The notes beneath the pieces are model-generated. The model did no database searches. It was not told where the DNA came from and saw nothing but the letters and a program-made list of their open reading frames with translations. DNA of 64,000 nucleotides from NCBI GenBank assembly GCA_963920525.1, contig OY986440.1, positions 13,681,225 through 13,745,224 on the forward strand, written 5' to 3'. Below, one piece after another: positions 9,711 to 19,973 of this stretch. The translations under genes were made by a program, and so were the position numbers. Position 1 is the first letter of the stretch. Each line of letters begins with the position of its first letter. This DNA is from Dichetophora obliterata (lineage: Eukaryota > Arthropoda > Insecta > Diptera > Sciomyzidae).

Positions 9711-12179
9711 ATAGGCTTTCCCTTTACTATCAAAATGTAAGGGGATTGCGTTCAAAGACGCGCGACATTTTTTTGTCAACTCAGAATTTTCCTGAAGATA
9801 TTATCGCGTGAACTGAAACCTGGTTGAACGGAGGAATTACTGACTTAGAACTGTTTGACAATAGTTTTGAAGTATATAGGAAGGACAGACACGCTGACAA
9901 TAATTCTGCCGTTGGTGGTGGTGTCCTATTAGCTGTAAGGAACTCCTGTGTTAGTTCCTTTATTGATATTCCCTGCTCTGCTAATATCGAACTTATATGC
10001 GTTAAGGTTGTACATTGCAATTCAAATGTATTTGTTATTAATGCATACGTTCCTCCCAAGAGCAGTGTAGAGGTCTATGCAAGCCTTGCGGATTGCATAG
10101 AATTTATATTAAATATACTTGACGTTAATGACGACATTTTATTGTTGGGCGATTTTAATTTGCCTGACTTAAAATGGCATTCTTCTGACGATGAAACACA
10201 TTTTTGTGCATCTAATTCGAAGACACACCAAGAACATATATTTGTTGACAATATATGTTCTGACTTACAACAAGTTAGTTGTATTTATAATAGTCTGGAA
10301 AGGCTGCTTGACCTAGTCTTAACTACAGACAGTAACAATGTCATTGTTCAGAAGGCACTTCATGCTTTGACTACTATTGATAATTACCATCCACCTTTGA
10401 GTGTTTGGTATAAATCCGATAGGGAGAATATGGTAAATTCAAGCTCTGTTGACACAGTTTATGAATTCAATTTCAAAAAAGCTGACTTTTTGGGGTTGAA
10501 TAATTTACTTTATAGTAAATTAAATATAATTACAGAGTACATAAATAATAATAGTCTTAATAGTTCAATAAATTATTTCTATACGGAGCTCTTTGCTATG
10601 TTTTCTCAGTCTGTACCATATAGTCTCAAATTTGCGAAAAATTCTGCGTACCCTTGGTACACAAAGGATTTAAAGACTCTTCGCAACAATAGGAATAGGG
10701 CATGGAAGAAATATGTTTGTAGTTTTGACTCAAATGACCTAGAAACATACAAACGTTTGTTTCTGGAATTTGAGAATTGCTCAGCTGCATTATATAATGA
10801 GTATTTGGATAATATGAAGCTGAGTATTTTGTCTGATCCAAGAAAATTTTGGGGATTTATTAATGTTAAGAAGAAGACTGATGGATTTCCTTCTTCTTTC
10901 AAACTTCAGGATGGATTTACTGACGATTCCACCATTATTTGTGGCTTATTTGCCAATCTTTTTAAAGAATCATTTTGTTCAGATTCTTTTAATCCTGATT
11001 TAGCATATTTTGATTATATGAACAACGCATCCAGAGTTTCTTTGGGGCATATATCTTTTACCTCAGAGGATATTTTTAAGTATATTGAATCAATCGATGA
11101 GGATTTTAGCGCTGGACCAGATGGAATTCCTGCCGCAGTGTTAAAACAATGCGGCTCCGTTTTGTGTCAGCCTCTCTCGTTACTTTTTAATAAATCAATT
11201 AATGAAAGTAATTTTCCTCTTTTTTGGAAAAAATCTTATATCAGTCCTATTTACAAAAAAGGTTGCAGGAACGACGTCACTAATTATAGGCCTATCGCTA
11301 AATTGTCTTCGATTCCTAAACTTTTTGAGCGAATAGTGTACGATCGAGTGAAAATTCACTGTGGACAAGTCATGAAAACTCGTCAGCATGGTTTTGTTAC
11401 TGGCAGATCCACTGTGTCTAATCTCCTTGATTTCACTACATTCTGCTTAAAATCTATTGATTCTGGTAGCCAGGTCGATTGTATTTACACTGATTTTAGC
11501 AAAGCTTTTGATAAATTACCACATAATCTAATTTTATTTAAACTTAAATTAATGGGATTTCCACAATATTTTGTAAACTGGATCAAATCGTATTTGATGG
11601 AGCGATCTTATCAAATACGGTTCCGAGGCGTGTTGTCTTCTGAATTTGTTGCAGAATCGGGTGTTCCTCAAGGAAGCCACCTGGGCCCACTTCTGTTTAT
11701 TTTGGCAATTAATGATGTTACCCACGTCATCAAACACTCTCATTTGCTTATTTATGCATATGATATGAAAATATACAGAACAATTGATTCTAATGAATAT
11801 TCAGACCTGCTCCAGTCATACTTGAACTCCTTTGAGGTTTGGTGTTCTAAAAATAACATGTTTTTAAATCCAGATAAATGCCAAACTATGACCTTTTCGC
11901 GTAAAAGGAACAATTTTATTTTTGATTACAAAATTAAAGATACTGCTTTAAGTCGTGTAACTACCGTCAAAGACCTTGGTATATGCATGGATTCTAAATT
12001 GTCGTTTAACATGCATATTGATAGAATTTGTAAAAAAGCGTCTTCTATGCTTGGTTTTATAAAACGGTGAGCCAAAGAGTTTGATAGCTTAATAACAACT
12101 ACAACTCTGTATTATTCAATCGTGCGTCCTCACTTGGAGTACGCAAGTCAAGTATGTTCCCCACATTACAATGTGCATG
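9690..12179 (+). pseudogene. LINE-B ORF2, endonuclease and reverse transcriptase (5' portion)
   Basis: The endonuclease starts with SLYYQNVRGLRSK, then IIA-stop-TETWLN (TGA at 9809-9811, probably from Trp), and LLLGDFNLPDLKW. The reverse transcriptase has SPIYKKGCRNDVTNYRPIA, DFSKAFDKLPH and SGVPQGSHLGPLLF. The catalytic box expected as YADD reads YAYD (near 11755), so one metal-binding Asp is lost. Another TGA at 12068-12070 interrupts KR-stop-AKEF. The right-arm LINE-A copy has YADD at the same place (about 22770), so the change is specific to LINE-B. Confidence 0.85.
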
Positions 12180-12570
12180 AGTAGATAGGGTATGCCGGTT
12201 CTGGCTCACTTCCGGTAAAAATAAGCGCCATCTAGCGGTGGTTGACGAAAAACCATTGCATACTTCTGGGGGAACGCTTGTTTGACAGCGTTGACGAAAA
12301 AAAAAAACATTGCATGCTTCTGGGGGAATGCTTGTTTGACAGCGTTGACGAAAAAAAAAACATTGCATGCTACTGGGGGAATGCTTGTTTGACAGCGTTG
12401 ATGATCAACGATTTAAATTTTTCGTGGTGGCTGCGGAGGCGGAGGCAGCACCATCTAGCGTTTAGGTGAGGCGGAGACAGCGCCACCAGAAGTAATGCGT
12501 GTATGAGGTTTGTGTCTTGGCTTTCCACAACTTGAAAAAAACAACCGCCAGATCTCTGCATGAAATAACC
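12180..12570. repeat. Left terminal inverted repeat of the mini-Polinton
   Basis: It pairs with the right repeat (16184-16612). Pairing breaks after 12570 and resumes at 13036-13074, so a 465-bp segment (12571-13035) has been placed inside this arm. It contains three 49-53-bp units starting GTTGACGAAA at 12241, 12290 and 12343. Confidence 0.88.
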
Positions 12571-13035
12571 TTGTACTTGATAATACAAACCATGAACCTG
12601 ACCATTCTCAACTATGTTGATATATGTAAATAAAAATAAAAAACGTGTTGATTTTATCATTTTTATTACATAACAATTTTGATTATTTTAAAATTGTGAA
12701 AAATAAGTAATTGTTTATTTAAATTATTCTTCGAATTTCGCTGGTAAGAGGTGAGTATTCGATTAAACGATCATGAATTACCAAACAGTATGCTGACGTT
12801 TTATCTGGAATTGGTTTACCTGCTTCAGTATCAAATTCAATCCGTATATCAATAGGTCCCACTTTAACTGCTTCATTTTGGTGTGTAACATCAACAACAA
12901 TAAGCGGTGCAAAAGTCTTATATCCAACAACATCTAGCAATGGTTTATTTTCCCTCATATAATAACTTTGTTGAAATTTTGTATACATATCATATAATAC
13001 AGCATACTGTCCTGTTTCGAAGCGGGTGTTTAAAT
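12571..13035 (-). pseudogene. Major capsid gene 3' fragment inserted in the left TIR
   Basis: On the minus strand it encodes the last ~105 residues of a capsid protein, from NDLNTRFETGQYAVLYDMY through VDVTHQNEAVKVGPIDIRI to SEIRRII and a stop at 12719, followed by about 150 bp of 3' flank. It is similar to but clearly diverged from the intact gene at 14812-16032, so it came from a related element. No start is present. It is absent from the right arm. Confidence 0.75.
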
Positions 13036-13074
13036 CATTTTAATAAAATTAATATGAGTTGGCTGACTAATGTA

Positions 13075-13235
13075 CAGTAAGCTGACGTTTTGTCTAGAAT
13101 CGGTTTGTTTGCTTCGGTGTAAAACTCAATTCGTACATCAATAGGTCCTGTTTCAACTGCGTCATTTTGATGTGTTACATCAACAACAATAAGCGGTGCT
13201 GTTGCCTTATATTCATCAACATTGAGCGGATGTTG
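13075..13235 (-). pseudogene. Second major capsid gene fragment
   Basis: The minus strand encodes about 50 residues (DEYKATAPLIVVDVTHQND to KTSAY), close to identical to codons at about 15822-15965 of the intact gene in opposite orientation. It is a short inverted duplicate next to the end of the penton-like gene, without start or stop. Confidence 0.7.
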
Positions 13236-13265
13236 AAGAATTTATAGCGTAAATGATCAATATTT

Positions 13266-14042
13266 TTACTCTGGCTTAAAGTGAAGTCTTATAGAAATTT
13301 TTTCCCCTCGAAAATTAATAAGGTCACCGTCTTGATTTAAGACTTTTATCATTATGCTGTTTATTTGTTGACAGTTGACGGGTAAGTAAATGACATTTCG
13401 AGGTTTTTCATTTATTTTATATCCTGGTGAGACATCGAGAGGAAATTCGTGAATAGTATGAACTGATGTGTTGTTAATATATGATCCGGTTGTCAAGTTG
13501 CATTCAATTCGTATTGTGTTTATATTTGTAATATTTAAAGGTAAATCAGATTCAAACTTTTTTCTAGTTTTATCTGACTGACCTATATGTATATATTCCG
13601 TTTTTTCTATCTCTTGTAACGGATCTATAGGATTTACTATCAACTTTCTTATACTGAATCCCAGCACCTGTCCTATACTGTTTGGTTTTGAAAAATCTAT
13701 GTCCACGGAGGATACAATTTCAATTTTAAGAGTGTTGTTGTTTGATTTAATTTCCAGGAAAATTGAATCATCAAGGTCTCTTACGGCTGATTTCAAGAAA
13801 AACCCAATATCCTCAAATTCATATGAACCAACTGGTATTGTAATAGTATGCGGCCCGATATGAAATGAATTGTTGTGGACATCTACATTGGGTATATAAT
13901 TAAATGTTACAAAGTCTACAAGTCCGCAAACATATTTTGTTGCCAATTCAATTGGTGGAAAATATTTTCCAATAAGAGTTGATGTGGTTCCGCTTAAAGA
14001 GATTGTTAAAGACATTATGAGTAGTCGTAATGAACTGAGCAT
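13266..14042 (-). CDS. Polinton penton-like minor capsid protein
   Basis: An intact frame of 258 codons. An ATG at 14042 opens it, but the internal Met at residue 10 (MSLTISLSGTTS, 14015) may be the true start because it begins the conserved-looking region. Recognisable features are LVDFVTFNYIPNV near the N-terminus, GSYEFEDIGFFLK in the middle and FRGEKISIRLHFKP at the C-terminus. These resemble the single-jelly-roll minor capsid (penton) proteins of Polintons, which form capsid vertices in related viruses. It is transcribed away from the major capsid gene; the 770-bp gap between them holds a tandem-repeat block. No stop or frameshift is seen, although the element inserted in a dead LINE. 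Confidence 0.75.
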   Translation of the reverse strand: MLSSLRLLIMSLTISLSGTTSTLIGKYFPPIELATKYVCGLVDFVTFNYIPNVDVHNNSFHIGPHTITIPVGSYEFEDIGFFLKSAVRDLDDSIFLEIKSNNNTLKIEIVSSVDIDFSKPNSIGQVLGFSIRKLIVNPIDPLQEIEKTEYIHIGQSDKTRKKFESDLPLNITNINTIRIECNLTTGSYINNTSVHTIHEFPLDVSPGYKINEKPRNVIYLPVNCQQINSIMIKVLNQDGDLINFRGEKISIRLHFKPE

Positions 14043-14104
14043 CTATACATATTTTTCCCCGATTTAGTATTAAATAATTACTAAAATAGTTTACAATTTT
14101 CTTT

Positions 14105-14664
14105 ATTCATATTCAAATTAAATTTTGCTCAAAACATGAAGATACTAACTGACACTGATAGTGATATTGATACTTATCTGATATTGATGCTGATACTGAT
14201 CGGGTGCTGATACTTATCTGATACTGATCTGATACTGATCTGATACTGATCAGATACTGATCAGATACTGATCTGATACTGATCTGATACTGATCTGATA
14301 CTGATCTCATACTGATCTTATGCTGTTCTGATGATAATCTGATACTGATCTGATACTGTAGTAAACAGTTTTACAGTTAGATGTATTCATATTCAAATTA
14401 AATTTTGCTCAAAACATGAAGATACTAACTGACACTGATAGTGATATTGATACTTATCTGATATTGATGCTGATACTGATCGGGTGCTGATACTTATCTG
14501 ATACTGATATGATACTGATCTGATACTGATCAGATACTGATCAGATACTGATCTGATACTGATCTGATACTGATCTCATACTGATCTCATACTGATCTTA
14601 TGCTGTTCTGATGATAATCTGATACTGATCTGATACTGTAGTAAACAGTTTTACAGTTAGATGT
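14105..14664. repeat. Duplicated 280-bp block of 11-bp repeats between the capsid genes
   Basis: Two tandem copies (14105-14384, 14385-14664) each contain about 15 units of CTGATACTGAT with variants. They occupy most of the space between the divergent capsid genes. Small differences between copies indicate ongoing slippage or conversion. Confidence 0.85.
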
Positions 14665-14743
14665 GGCAAGTCGTTAACAATTATTAATAACTAGTTGTCA
14701 TAGTATTTCCGTTTAGTCCTACATCAACTCTCGATCGAAGACA

Positions 14744-14750
14744 TATAAAA
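14744..14750 (+). promoter_or_regulatory. TATA box upstream of the major capsid gene
   Basis: TATAAAA lies 62 bp before the capsid ATG (14812), an ordinary distance for a TATA box plus short leader. Confidence 0.5.
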
Positions 14751-14811
14751 AGAATCTGTTGTCAACATTAAACATAAAAAATTGTAAGTTCTTGGGATTT
14801 CAGCTTTAATC

Positions 14812-16032
14812 ATGAACGAAATATTAAATGTCCTTCAAAAACCAATATATGATGAGAGTATTATAAAGAGGGATTACCATAGCTACTCTCCATATTTAAA
14901 ATCATTCAACAATAACGATGAGATTCGTATACCAATTCAAAATCAGGATCTCTTTGTCCTACCAAGTGAGAGTATGATTTACATTCATGGCTTCATAGTA
15001 AAACGTGAAGGTGGAAAAAATGTGCCAACAACAGGTGTGAAATTTAAAAATAACTTTGTGTCATATTTGTTTGATGAAATTCGATATGAAATTAATGGTT
15101 TTGAAGTTGATCGTACGCGCAATCTTGGAACTTCATCCACCATGAAAAATTTTGTATCATTGAATAAAGCTGAAAGCGATGCATTAAAAAACGCTGGTTG
15201 GTGCCCTGATGAAAGTCTAACTTTGGAAAAAAATCACTTTAGTTGCTGTATACCACTAAAAATGTTGATGGGATTTGCCGAAGATTACACTAAAATAATA
15301 TTAAATTCGAAGCATGAGCTTATCCTTCAACGTTCTTCGTCTAATGATAGCTCATATTATCCTACTAATGCCACAGATCAATTAAAATTGACAATACTGG
15401 ATATAACATGGAAAATGCCTCACATACAACTATCGGACTTTTCGAAATTGGAAATGTACAAGATAATTAATAATGAAAACCCTATTTTAATGGCTTTTCG
15501 AAGTTGGGACTGTCATGTAAATCCTAGGATTTCAGAAAGTAAAAGTACAAAGGTTTTATGGAATGTAAAACTGAGTCAGCAAAATGAAAGACCTAGATTT
15601 CTTATTATTGGCCTACAAAATGAGAGGAGCAAAGAGGAAGGAAATACATTCGACCATTGTAATATAACTAATTTAAAAGTTCATTTAAACTCTGATTCAT
15701 ATCCCTATGATGATTTAAATACGCGCTTTGAAATGGGACAGTATGCTATTCTATATGATATGTATGCAAAATTTCAACAAAGTTATTATTATATGCGGGA
15801 ACCTCAACCATTGCTCAATGTTGTTGAATATAAGGCAACAGCGCCGCTTATTGTTGTTGATGTAACACACCAAAATGAAGCAGTTAAAACAGGACCTATT
15901 GATGTACGAATTGAGTTTTACACCGAAGCAAACAAACCGATTCCAGACAAAACGTCAGCTTACTGTTTGGTAATCCATGATCATTTAATTGAATACACTC
16001 CTCTAACAAAGGAAATCATAAGAATTATTTAA
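14812..16032 (+). CDS. Polinton major capsid protein (double jelly roll)
   Basis: An intact frame of 406 codons, starting at an ATG with favourable upstream A. Features in order: YHSYSPYLKSFNN and IRIPIQNQDLFVLPSES near residues 24-60 with MIYIHGF, SYLFDEIRYEINGFEVD near 90-105, TMKNFVSLNKAES, then LTILDITWKMPHI, RFEMGQYAILYDMY near 305, VDVTHQNEAVKTGPIDVRI near 348-366 and AYCLVIHDHLIEYTPL at the C-terminus. This matches the major capsid proteins of Polintons, which share the double-jelly-roll fold of adenovirus-like viruses; about 400 residues is enough for that fold. It ends 151 bp before the right terminal repeat. As the only intact genes left are capsid genes, the element may be a helper-dependent derivative (inference). 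Confidence 0.85.
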   Translation: MNEILNVLQKPIYDESIIKRDYHSYSPYLKSFNNNDEIRIPIQNQDLFVLPSESMIYIHGFIVKREGGKNVPTTGVKFKNNFVSYLFDEIRYEINGFEVDRTRNLGTSSTMKNFVSLNKAESDALKNAGWCPDESLTLEKNHFSCCIPLKMLMGFAEDYTKIILNSKHELILQRSSSNDSSYYPTNATDQLKLTILDITWKMPHIQLSDFSKLEMYKIINNENPILMAFRSWDCHVNPRISESKSTKVLWNVKLSQQNERPRFLIIGLQNERSKEEGNTFDHCNITNLKVHLNSDSYPYDDLNTRFEMGQYAILYDMYAKFQQSYYYMREPQPLLNVVEYKATAPLIVVDVTHQNEAVKTGPIDVRIEFYTEANKPIPDKTSAYCLVIHDHLIEYTPLTKEIIRII

Positions 16033-16183
16033 TTATAGCAAATCAATGAAAGAACAATAATGATTCATATATAAATCAACTCGTTTTGTTTTATTTATAT
16101 CAGCATAGTTGCGTATGGTCATGGTTATGATATCGCTTTCAATCGTTAGCTTAATTTATTTTGCTGCTTTCATACTTTGTTTT

Positions 16184-16612
16184 TACATTAGTCAGCCAAC
16201 TCATATTAAATTTATTAAAATGGGTTAATTCATGCAGAGATCTGGCGGTTGTTTTTTTCAAGTTGTGGAAAGCCAAGACACAAACCTCATACACGCATTA
16301 CTTCTGGTGGCGCTGTCTCCGCCTCACCTAAACGCTAGATGGTGCTGCCTCCGCCTCCGCAGCCACCACGAAAAATTTAAATCGTTGATCATCAACGCTG
16401 TCAAACAAGCATTCCCCCAGTAGCATGCAATGTTTTTTTTTTCGTCAACGCTGTCAAACAAGCATTCCCCCAGAAGCATGCAATGTTTTTTTTTTCGTCA
16501 ACGCTGTCAAACAAGCGCTCCCCCAGAAGTATGCAATGGTTTTTCGTCAACCACCGCTAGATGGCGCTTATTTTTACCGGAAGTGAGCCAGAACCGGCAT
16601 AGCCTATCTACT
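16184..16612. repeat. Right terminal inverted repeat of the mini-Polinton
   Basis: Uninterrupted 429-bp repeat matching 12180-12570 plus 13036-13074. It mirrors the three internal ~52-bp units. Small open frames here also appear inverted in the left repeat and are not treated as genes. Confidence 0.88.
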
Positions 16613-17240
16613 TGCATGTTGATCGTATAGAAAGAATTCAAAAACGTTTTGTTCGGTTTGCTCTAAGAGGCTTGAGTGGAACTGACACATTTAACCTTCC
16701 TCCATATGAGGATCGTTTAAAATTATTAAAGATGCAATCTTTAAGTGAGAGAAGAAAATCTGCTGATATCGTCTACTTACACCAACTCATAACTGGTGTA
16801 TTCGACTCTCCAGAGCTTCTTTCTTTTATAAATTTTAACACTAACCGTAGAAGCAGCAGAAACTCTAACGACTTGATTTATTTACCATTTAGTAGAACAA
16901 ATTATATGTTAACTGCTCCATTAAATCGCATGAGTACCTTTGTTAACAACTGTAACGTGTTTGATGTTAACTTGTCGAAAGGTCAACTCAAAAGTAGATT
17001 GAAAACTAATGTATGATTAAATTTATGTTAACGCATGGTTAGTTGTTATGTCTTGTGTTGTCCCTGAGCCCAACCCATATTATGGTGGGTAAATTTTTCT
17101 CCCTTTTGGTTTTTTTTTGACCACTTCTATCGATATCTTTGAGATATTTCAATGATATTTGGATTGGTTCTTAAAATGATCTATTGCGGAGAAAGTGTGA
17201 AAAAGCTGTAGTAGCTGAACTCTATTGTTATTGCATGTTA
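16613..17240 (+). pseudogene. LINE-B ORF2 C-terminus and 3' UTR
   Basis: The reading frame resumes after the Polinton and encodes VDRIERIQKRFVRFALRG, LPPYEDRLKLLKMQS and the terminal GQLKSRLKTNV, with a stop at 17014-17016. The 3' UTR is homologous to that at 7224-7455. The last shared bases are GTTATTGCATGT near 17238, after which piggyBac-derived DNA starts. Confidence 0.85.
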
Positions 17241-18934
17241 AAAATTGCTGCAGAAAGGAAATTGAATGAATATGATGTATCTGATTTTGATAGTGACGAT
17301 AGTATCACAGTTCCGGAATTGTTTCCTGAGAAGAGAACCACGCATCGTAGTCCTAGACAACCAAATGATTCTGATTCCGACGACGATAATAACGTTGCTA
17401 TAAATGCAGTTGAACAAGCTCCAAGAAAGAGAAAGGCCTCAAGACCAGGTACAGAAAGCCAAATGCAGCAAAATGATGAGCAAAATGGATGGAGTTATGA
17501 AATTAAGCCTTTAGATCGGCAAATTTTTAGTGGTGAAGAACACACCATACACACTGAAATCATTCCAGAAAATGCTGACATTGTTACAATATTTCGGCTT
17601 TTAGTTGACGAAAATGTCATTGATTTGATGATAAAACAGACTAATATATACGCTGAACAGCTTATAAGTAATAATCCTGGAGGTCGTATGAGTCGCTGGA
17701 AACCAGTAAACAAGGAAGATATGGAAAAGTTTTTGGGCATTTATTTGCTGACTGGTAAAATCAAATTCCCCAAAATAGAATGTTACTGGAAAACAGATCC
17801 AATTTTTTATGATCCGCTGATCCATAACATAAAAATGTCCTATAATCGTTTTACTGCAATATTGCGTTGCTGGCATTTTGTTGACAACACAGCTGAAAGG
17901 GATGTTAATGATCGTTTGTATAAGATCTCACCACTTATAGATATCGTAATGGAAAATTGCAGAAAACTCCTTACACCGAAAGACTGCATAGTTGTGGATG
18001 AATCGATGGTTCCTTTTCAAGGGCGTCTACTAATTCGTCAGTATAATCCAAACAAGAGTCATAAATACGGGATGAAGATTTACAAGGCAACAACCGATGA
18101 CGGATATGTTTGAAAGTATAAAGTTTATAGTGGCCAGGATCCTCAAATCGATAACTTAGATAAGCCTGGAAGCGTTGTTGTCAATCTGTGTGCAGATCTT
18201 TTGGACCAGGGAAGAATGATTGTTGCAGATAATTGGTACACAAGTCTACCATAAGCTAACTACTTAATTCAACGTAAAACTCAAAAAAGCCAGGCCACTA
18301 TCCTAAAATGGAAGGACAAAAGGCATGTCCTTATGATATCTACATGCCACGCAGATGAACAAACCATGTCCAAGGGGCGAAAAAGACGTCTGAAACCCAA
18401 TATGATATTAGAATAAAATTATCGGAAGAAGGGTATCGACTTATCTGACGAATTATCAAGCTGCTATTCTCCAATTCGCAAGAGTATGCAAGAGTATGGT
18501 ACAAAAAAATTGCGATCGATGTTCTTTTTGGAGTAGGCGTAATAAATGCAGTTTATTTGCACATTAATCTGAACCAGCAGAACAAATATAATCTTTTACA
18601 GGCACAAGCAGATATTGTGAAAAACCTATTGGGCGTACAGGTAACCAATTTACAGGCACCACTTCCGCTGCAGAGTGGCTCAACTACAAGTACTTCACAA
18701 AGAGCTAATGTTCCGCCGACTGTCTCTGAGAAGCATTTTCTTACACAACTGGGTAGAAAAGACTCAAAAATAACCAGACGTAGATGTACAGGCTGCTACA
18801 ATGAATATAGACTCAAAGGTGCGACACCAAAAGCTGCAACTACTAAAGCAAAAAAAGTATCCCAAATATGCAATATTTGCACCAAGCCGTATTGTTTCCA
18901 ATGTTTCCAAAAAGTTCATAAGAATATTCTTTAA
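17241..18934 (+). pseudogene. piggyBac transposase, degenerate
   Basis: The order is an acidic N-terminus (DVSDFDSDD, SDSDDDN), basic APRKRKASR, then the catalytic region: CIVVDESMVPFQGR (first Asp), VADNWYTSLP (second Asp), GIDLSDEL (third Asp), and a Cys-rich tail RRCTGCYNEYR, CNICTKPYCFQCF typical of piggyBac zinc fingers. All three catalytic Asp codons survive, but TGA at 18111, TAA at 18252 and TAA at 18414 plus at least one frameshift (near 18490) break the frame. The 5' end is truncated against the LINE-B 3' UTR, so an open frame starting at 17184 is a chimera of LINE tail and piggyBac. Confidence 0.85.
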
Positions 18935-19221
18935 TAATTGTTCTCTTTTATTCAAATATAACAATATGACATTTTTCAATATTTGTTATGTTTTTTTCCT
19001 ACAAATCAACACTGTCAGGTATATGTCAAATAAATGAGACTTCCTCCATGTCCCAGCGCCAGTTAATTTATTGCGAGTTTAAGTTAACAAAAAAAATATT
19101 TTTTCTTCGCTATGAGCGACTTTATGAGGGACTTTAGCCGAAGGTCCCAGTTACTAGTGCTCCTTTTCCTGTAAATTTGCGATTGATCGCTCCTTTTCAT
19201 GTTTAATAATAATAATAATAA
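18935..19221. other. Junction between piggyBac remnant and right arm
   Basis: AT-rich non-coding sequence, probably piggyBac 3' flank. TTAACTGG in reverse complement near 19050-19060 resembles the TTAACTG near 7752, but I cannot define an element end. The stretch ends at the (ATT)n tail of the inverted LINE (19205-19221). Confidence 0.4.
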
Positions 19222-19850
19222 CAATAGCGTTCAGCTACTACAGCTTTTTCGCACTTTCTCTGCATTATATCATCTTAAGAACCAGCCCAAATAACATTAA
19301 AATATCGTAATTATATCGATAAGAGTGGACTACTCTAAAACAATCTAAAATGAGAAAAATTTACCCACCATAATATGGGTTGGGCTCGGGGACAACACAA
19401 GACATAACAACTAACCATGCGTTTACATAGACCTAATCATACATTAGTTTTCAATCTACTTTTGAGTTGACCTTTCGATAAGTTAACATCAAAAAAGCTA
19501 CAGTGGTTAACAAAGGTACTCATGCGATGTAAAGGAGGAGTAGCCATATAATTTGTTCTACTTAAAGGTAAGTAAATTAAGTTGTTAGCATTTCTACTGC
19601 TTCTACGGTTAGAGTAAAATTTTATAAGAGTTAGGAGTTCTGGTGAATCGAATACATCAGTTATGAGTTGGTGTAAATAAACAATATCTGCAGACTTCCT
19701 TCTCTCATTCAAAGATTGCATTTTTAATAGTTTTAAACGATCCTCATTAGGAGGAAGGTGTCAATTCCACTTATTCCCCTTAAAGAAAATCGAACAAAAC
19801 GTTTTTGGATTCTCTCTATACGTTCAACATGTACATTGTAACTTGAAAAT
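19222..19850 (-). pseudogene. LINE-A' 3' end (right-arm copy)
   Basis: Mirror image of 6823-7448, with the same small deletion and frameshift, ending in a microsatellite tail of ATT units (about 19205-19221) instead of the flank seen on the left. Confidence 0.8.
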
Positions 19851-19973
19851 TTTAGATTGTAAATTCTTAAAAGGTATTGCAAAGTCCATGAAAGCAATTG
19901 CTTAAGTTTTCATAGACCATCAGATTCATTTGCTTTGTTTCGTTGCAACTGCTGCATTGCAATTTCGCTCATG

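Larger units (their letters stand above)
12180..16612. mobile_element. Capsid-only mini-Polinton (Maverick-type element)
   Basis: Ends are AGTAGATAGG... and ...CCTATCTACT, with inverted repeats of about 430 bp. TGCATG directly flanks both ends (12174-12179, 16613-16618), and removing the element restores LINE-B (YNVHVDRIERIQ). AG ends, a 6-bp target duplication and repeats of several hundred bp are defining traits of Polintons. At 4.4 kb it is far shorter than the usual 15-20 kb. I find no DNA polymerase B, retroviral-type integrase, protease or packaging ATPase. Only a major capsid gene (+) and a penton-like gene (-) remain intact, with two extra major-capsid fragments on the left. It would need integrase and polymerase supplied in trans. 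Confidence 0.88.
8356..17240 (+). mobile_element. LINE-B, CR1/Jockey-group retrotransposon, dead and split by a Polinton
   Basis: The order is 5' UTR (about 8356-8766), ORF1 (8767-9710), ORF2 (about 9690-12179 and 16619-17016) and 3' UTR to about 17240. Bases 12180-16612 are a later insertion. LINE-B is the same family as LINE-A: its 3' UTR matches 7224-7455 closely. The 5' boundary is approximate, placed where piggyBac similarity ends. Multiple nonsense codons, a frameshift in ORF1 and an altered catalytic box show it can no longer move by itself. Confidence 0.8.

Noticed and set aside
12242..12660. Short open frames in the Polinton TIRs, repeated at 16232-16630
   Set aside because: They mirror each other because the TIRs are inverted copies, are rich in poly-F/K runs from A/T tracts, and show no domain.
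14113..14310. Open frame made of repeated SDQYQIS-type residues
   Set aside because: It translates the 11-bp repeats and has no gene-like sequence outside them.
14150..14640. CRISPR-like direct repeats
   Set aside because: Units are contiguous 11-bp repeats without unique spacers, in a eukaryotic transposon.
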